Below, in pieces: positions 61,011-64,000 of a DNA stretch of 64,000 nucleotides. The DNA is from Yinghuangia soli (GTDB taxonomy: Bacteria; Actinomycetota; Actinomycetes; Streptomycetales; Streptomycetaceae): assembly GCF_021502675.1 (NCBI RefSeq), contig NZ_JAKFHA010000009.1, forward strand, positions 200,168-264,167. Direction: 5' to 3'. The position numbers were made by a program, and so were the translations under genes. Below the pieces are notes generated by a model, which was given only the letters and a program-made list of their open reading frames with translations, searched no databases and was not told the DNA's origin. Each line of letters begins with the position of its first letter. Position 1 is the stretch's first letter.

Positions 61011-63950
61011 ATGCGGATCGGCACCGCCGACAGCTTCACCCCGCCCGTCCCGGCGCCCGCGCCGGCCGACGCCGCCGCGCTCGCGCGGTGCGCGCCGGTG
61101 TTCGAACCGGCCGATCCGCCCCGCGCCGCGCACGTCGTCTTCTGGAGCCCCGACGGCGTCGACCTCCCGGCCCGCGCCGGGGAGGCGGTCACGCTGACCG
61201 TCGCCGCGCCCGACCCGCGCACCGGGACGGTCACGCGGCAGGACGTCCCCGCGCTGCGCCTCCCGGTCGCCGCGGCGGTCCCCGTCCTGTCCCGGGCCCG
61301 CACCGCCCCCGGCGCGCATCGCGCCGCCGCGTTCTGGGGCGCGGTCTGCGTCGCCGCCCTCCAACTCGTCGCCCGCGGCCGCATCCTGCCCGGACTCACC
61401 GCGGGGGACGTCGACGCCTGGCGCGTCGGCCCGCTGGACGCCGCCGACATCGCCCGCATCCGCGACCTCGCGCACGCCATGCCGCCCGAGGCCCGCGCGG
61501 TGCCGGTCGCCGGCTCCGCACCCGGCACCGTGCTCGAACTCGCGGACGCCGAAGACCTGGTCCGCGGCCTCCTCGACGCCATCGCCGACACCATGCCCCG
61601 CACCCCGGCCGCCGCCCGCGCGGCCGGCACGCCGCTCTTCGCCGCCCGGACGCCGACCCGCGCGCCTCGCCTGCGCCCGTGGGCCGACGACGTCGCGGCC
61701 GGGCTCGACGCCGGGCTGCGCGCCTCGCTGCGCATCGAACTCCCCGGCGCCGACGGCGACTCGGACGGTCCCGATGCCGAACTCGACGACTTCGGAGAAG
61801 ATCTCGGCGCCCGCGGCTTCAGGGCTGTCGTCCAGCTGCACAGCCTCGCCGACCCCACGGTCGTCGTGGACGCCGGAACCCTGTGGGCCGCCCGCCCCGG
61901 TGCCGACCAGGAAGCACTCGTCGCCCGCCTCGGCCCCCGGGCCCGCCTGGACGCCACCGTCGCGGTCCGCCGCGCGGCCGACGCCTGGCCGGTCCTGGAC
62001 CGCATCCTGCAGCAGGCCGTCCCGGACGCCCTCGACCTCGCCGACGACGAACTCGGCGAACTCCTCGGCCCGGCGGGCGCGCGCCTGGCCGCCGCCGGCA
62101 TCGACGTCCACTGGCCGCGCAAGCTCGTCCGCAGCCTCACCGCCAAGGCCGTGGTCGGCGCCCCCGACGGACTGCGCGACGAACCGTCCGCGCGCCCCTC
62201 GTTCTTCGGCGGCGGCGCGGCCTTCGCCTTCCAATGGCGGCTCGCCATGGGCGGCACGGACCTCACCGACGCCGAGATGGACGCGCTCGCGGAAGCCCGG
62301 CGCCCGGTCGTCCGGCTGCGCGACCAATGGATGCTGGTCGACCCCGAAATACTGCGCAAGGCCCGCGAACGCGACCTCAAACCGCTCGCCGGACTCGACG
62401 CACTCGGCGCCGCACTGACCGGCACCGCCGAAGTCGACGGCACCCGCATCCCGGTCGAGGCCGACGGCTGGCTCCGCGCCCTGCGCGAACGCATCGCCGA
62501 CCCCGACGCGGGCAGCGAACCCGTCGAGGCCCCGGCCGCGCTCGCCGCCACCCTGCGCGACTACCAGCTGCGCGGCCTGCGCTGGCTGGCCCGCATGACC
62601 GAACTGGGCCTGGGCGGCTGCCTCGCCGACGACATGGGTCTCGGCAAGACGATCACCCTGATCGCGCTGCACCTGCACCGCCAGACCGACGAGGCCACCG
62701 CCGGACCGACCCTGGTGGTCTGCCCGGCGTCCCTGCTCGGCAACTGGGAACGCGAGATCCGCCGCTTCGCCCCCGGCACCGCCGTACGCCGCTTCCACGG
62801 CGCCCGCCGCGATCTCGCCGACGTGGCCGACGGGTTCGTGCTCACCACGTACGGCACCATGCGCCGCGACGCGGACGCCCTCGGCACCGTGCCATGGGGC
62901 CTGCTGGTCGCCGACGAGGCGCAGCACGTCAAGAACCCGAGGTCCGGAACCGCCAAAGAACTGCGCCGCATCCCCGCTCTGGCGCGCGTCGCACTGACCG
63001 GCACCCCGGTCGAGAACAACCTCGCCGAGCTATGGGCCGTCCTCGACTGGACCACCCCCGGACTCCTCGGCCCGCTCGCCGCGTTCCGCAACCGGTGGGC
63101 GGTCCCGATCGAGTCGCGCAAGGACCCGGCCGCCGCCGAGCGGTTCGCGCGCCTGGTACGCCCGTTCCTCCTGCGCCGCCGCAAGTCCGACCCCGGTATC
63201 GCCCCCGAACTCCCGCCCAAGACCGAGACCGACCAGCCCGTCTCGCTCACCGCCGAGCAGGCCGCGCTCTACGAGGCGACGGTCCGCGAGCTCATGGCCG
63301 AGATCGCCGGCAGCGTCGGCATCGCCCGGCGCGGGCGCGTGGTCAAGCTGCTCACCGGCCTCAAGCAGATCTGCAACCACCCTGCGCAGTACCTCAAGGA
63401 GGACAAGCCCAAGCTCACCGGACGCTCCGGCAAGCTCGAACTCCTTGACGAACTCCTGGACACCATCACCGCCGAGGGCGGCGCGGTCCTGGTCTTCACC
63501 CAGTACGTCGCCATGGCCCGGCTGATCGAACGCCACCTCGCCGCGCGCGGCATCGCCGCCCAACTCCTGCACGGTGGAACCCCGGTGCCGCGCCGCGAGG
63601 AGATGGTCCGGCGCTTCCAGGACGGCGAAGTGCCGGTCTTCCTGCTGTCCTTGAAGGCGGCCGGCACCGGCCTCAACCTCACCCGGGCGGACCACGTCGT
63701 GCACTTCGACCGCTGGTGGAACCCGGCCGTCGAGGACCAGGCCACCGACCGCGCGTACCGGATCGGGCAGACCCGCCCGGTGCAGGTGCACCGGTTCATC
63801 GCGGAAGGCACCATCGAGGACCGCATCGCCGACATGCTCGCCGCGAAGCGGTCGCTCGCCGACGCGGTCCTGTCCTCCGGCGAGGCCGCGCTCACCGAAC
63901 TCACCGACGCCGAACTCGCGTCCCTCGTCGAGCTGAGGAGTGCCCGATGA
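61011..63950 (+). CDS. SNF2-family DNA-dependent ATPase / helicase (HelZ-like)
   Basis: A 979-residue Swi2/Snf2-type motor. The N-terminal 490 residues form the bacterial SNF2-associated domain (DUF3670-like; DAVPDALDLADDELGELL, FAFQWRLAMGGTDLTDAEMDALAEARRPVVRLRDQW). The two RecA lobes have motif I DDMGLGKTITL (about 540), II DEAQHVKN (about 636), III LTGTPVENNLAELW, IV VFTQYVAMARLI, V LLSLKAAGTGLNLTRA and VI QATDRAYRIGQTRPVQVHR. It should translocate on or remodel DNA-protein complexes; the physiological role is unknown. ATG 61011 has GGAGGA upstream. It overlaps the next gene by ATGA, and a TetR-type box lies in its promoter. Confidence 0.93.
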   Translation: MRIGTADSFTPPVPAPAPADAAALARCAPVFEPADPPRAAHVVFWSPDGVDLPARAGEAVTLTVAAPDPRTGTVTRQDVPALRLPVAAAVPVLSRARTAPGAHRAAAFWGAVCVAALQLVARGRILPGLTAGDVDAWRVGPLDAADIARIRDLAHAMPPEARAVPVAGSAPGTVLELADAEDLVRGLLDAIADTMPRTPAAARAAGTPLFAARTPTRAPRLRPWADDVAAGLDAGLRASLRIELPGADGDSDGPDAELDDFGEDLGARGFRAVVQLHSLADPTVVVDAGTLWAARPGADQEALVARLGPRARLDATVAVRRAADAWPVLDRILQQAVPDALDLADDELGELLGPAGARLAAAGIDVHWPRKLVRSLTAKAVVGAPDGLRDEPSARPSFFGGGAAFAFQWRLAMGGTDLTDAEMDALAEARRPVVRLRDQWMLVDPEILRKARERDLKPLAGLDALGAALTGTAEVDGTRIPVEADGWLRALRERIADPDAGSEPVEAPAALAATLRDYQLRGLRWLARMTELGLGGCLADDMGLGKTITLIALHLHRQTDEATAGPTLVVCPASLLGNWEREIRRFAPGTAVRRFHGARRDLADVADGFVLTTYGTMRRDADALGTVPWGLLVADEAQHVKNPRSGTAKELRRIPALARVALTGTPVENNLAELWAVLDWTTPGLLGPLAAFRNRWAVPIESRKDPAAAERFARLVRPFLLRRRKSDPGIAPELPPKTETDQPVSLTAEQAALYEATVRELMAEIAGSVGIARRGRVVKLLTGLKQICNHPAQYLKEDKPKLTGRSGKLELLDELLDTITAEGGAVLVFTQYVAMARLIERHLAARGIAAQLLHGGTPVPRREEMVRRFQDGEVPVFLLSLKAAGTGLNLTRADHVVHFDRWWNPAVEDQATDRAYRIGQTRPVQVHRFIAEGTIEDRIADMLAAKRSLADAVLSSGEAALTELTDAELASLVELRSAR

Positions 63951-64000
63951 CCGAAGCCACCGAAGCCTCTGGCGCTGCGGCCCAGGGATTCCCGGCCTTC
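63947..64000 (+). CDS. Start of a gene coupled to the SNF2 helicase (partial, possibly SWIM zinc finger protein)
   Basis: Only 18 codons are visible: MTEATEASGAAAQGFPAF, cut by the window end. Its ATG overlaps the helicase stop by 4 nt, showing a coupled operon. In many actinobacteria the gene after this type of SNF2 helicase encodes a SWIM zinc finger protein; that identity is inferred from context only. Confidence 0.45.
   Translation, partial: MTEATEASGAAAQGFPAF

Overview
The window is about 72-75% GC chromosomal DNA with very strong G/C third-position bias, GTG starts and dense operons. The order coaBC - metK - priA - def - fmt - rsmB - rpe - FMN riboswitch - ribD - ribE - ribM - ribBA - ribH - hisE - hisG is the conserved primary-metabolism core of Actinobacteria, closest in layout to Streptomyces and relatives (Streptomycetaceae or neighbouring orders). 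Genus and species cannot be fixed from the sequence alone. No rRNA, tRNA, CRISPR array, intact transposase or insertion sequence was seen.

Layout. 0.2-5.4 kb: a leaderless LLM-type oxidoreductase and, convergent to it, a 1,372-residue zinc-ribbon multi-membrane protein containing four tandem repeats of about 103 residues. 5.7-8.3 kb: coaBC and metK. 8.5-16.9 kb: an 11-gene accessory block between metK and priA (ACT protein, sugar-type MFS transporter, DUF1707 protein, TetR/oxidoreductase divergon, epoxide-hydrolase-like enzyme with MarR and DUF1330 genes, DUF4262 and SUKH proteins). 17-25 kb: priA, a TetR gene, def-fmt-rsmB, a rhomboid-like membrane protein and a hypothetical gene. 25.3-32.2 kb: rpe, divergent from an FMN-riboswitch-led riboflavin operon that includes the riboflavin transporter gene ribM, then hisE and hisG. 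32.4-33.3 kb: a non-coding array of diverged repeats of about 200 bp. 33.4-47.8 kb: accessory metabolism and regulation, including an orphan TPR-AAA+ ATPase divergent from a PucR/CdaR-type regulator, an acyl-CoA racemase/transferase, a TetR-MFS pair, a DUF3050 protein, an M24 peptidase and an acyl-CoA dehydrogenase. 48-55 kb: an MMPL exporter with a NarL-type two-component system, a hypothetical protein, a degenerate tyrosine recombinase and an Lrp regulator. 56-64 kb: CGNR regulator, VOC protein, ogt, a DrrAB-like ABC exporter with its divergent TetR, a SNF2 helicase, and the first 18 codons of the next gene.

How the genes work together. The core genes supply CoA, S-adenosylmethionine, initiator-tRNA formylation and N-terminal deformylation, 16S rRNA m5C methylation, flavins and the first two enzymes of histidine synthesis. 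The accessory part is built from regulator/target pairs whose operators can be read directly: two TCTAAC-N3-GTTAGA boxes (TetR/oxidoreductase), a 22-bp palindrome over a leaderless promoter (TetR/MFS), GCACGGGGG boxes shared by an MMPL gene and the kinase-regulator operon, and a GTAC(A/G)CTGTACGGA(C/G)T box shared by the ABC/TetR divergon and the SNF2 helicase promoter. About ten genes, mostly regulators and accessory enzymes, carry a -10 hexamer 6-7 nt before the start codon and are probably leaderless. The most promising less-described items are the SNF2 helicase sharing a box with a drug-exporter divergon, the orphan TPR-AAA+/PucR pair, the four-repeat giant membrane protein, the recombinase without a visible catalytic tyrosine, and the repeat array downstream of hisG.
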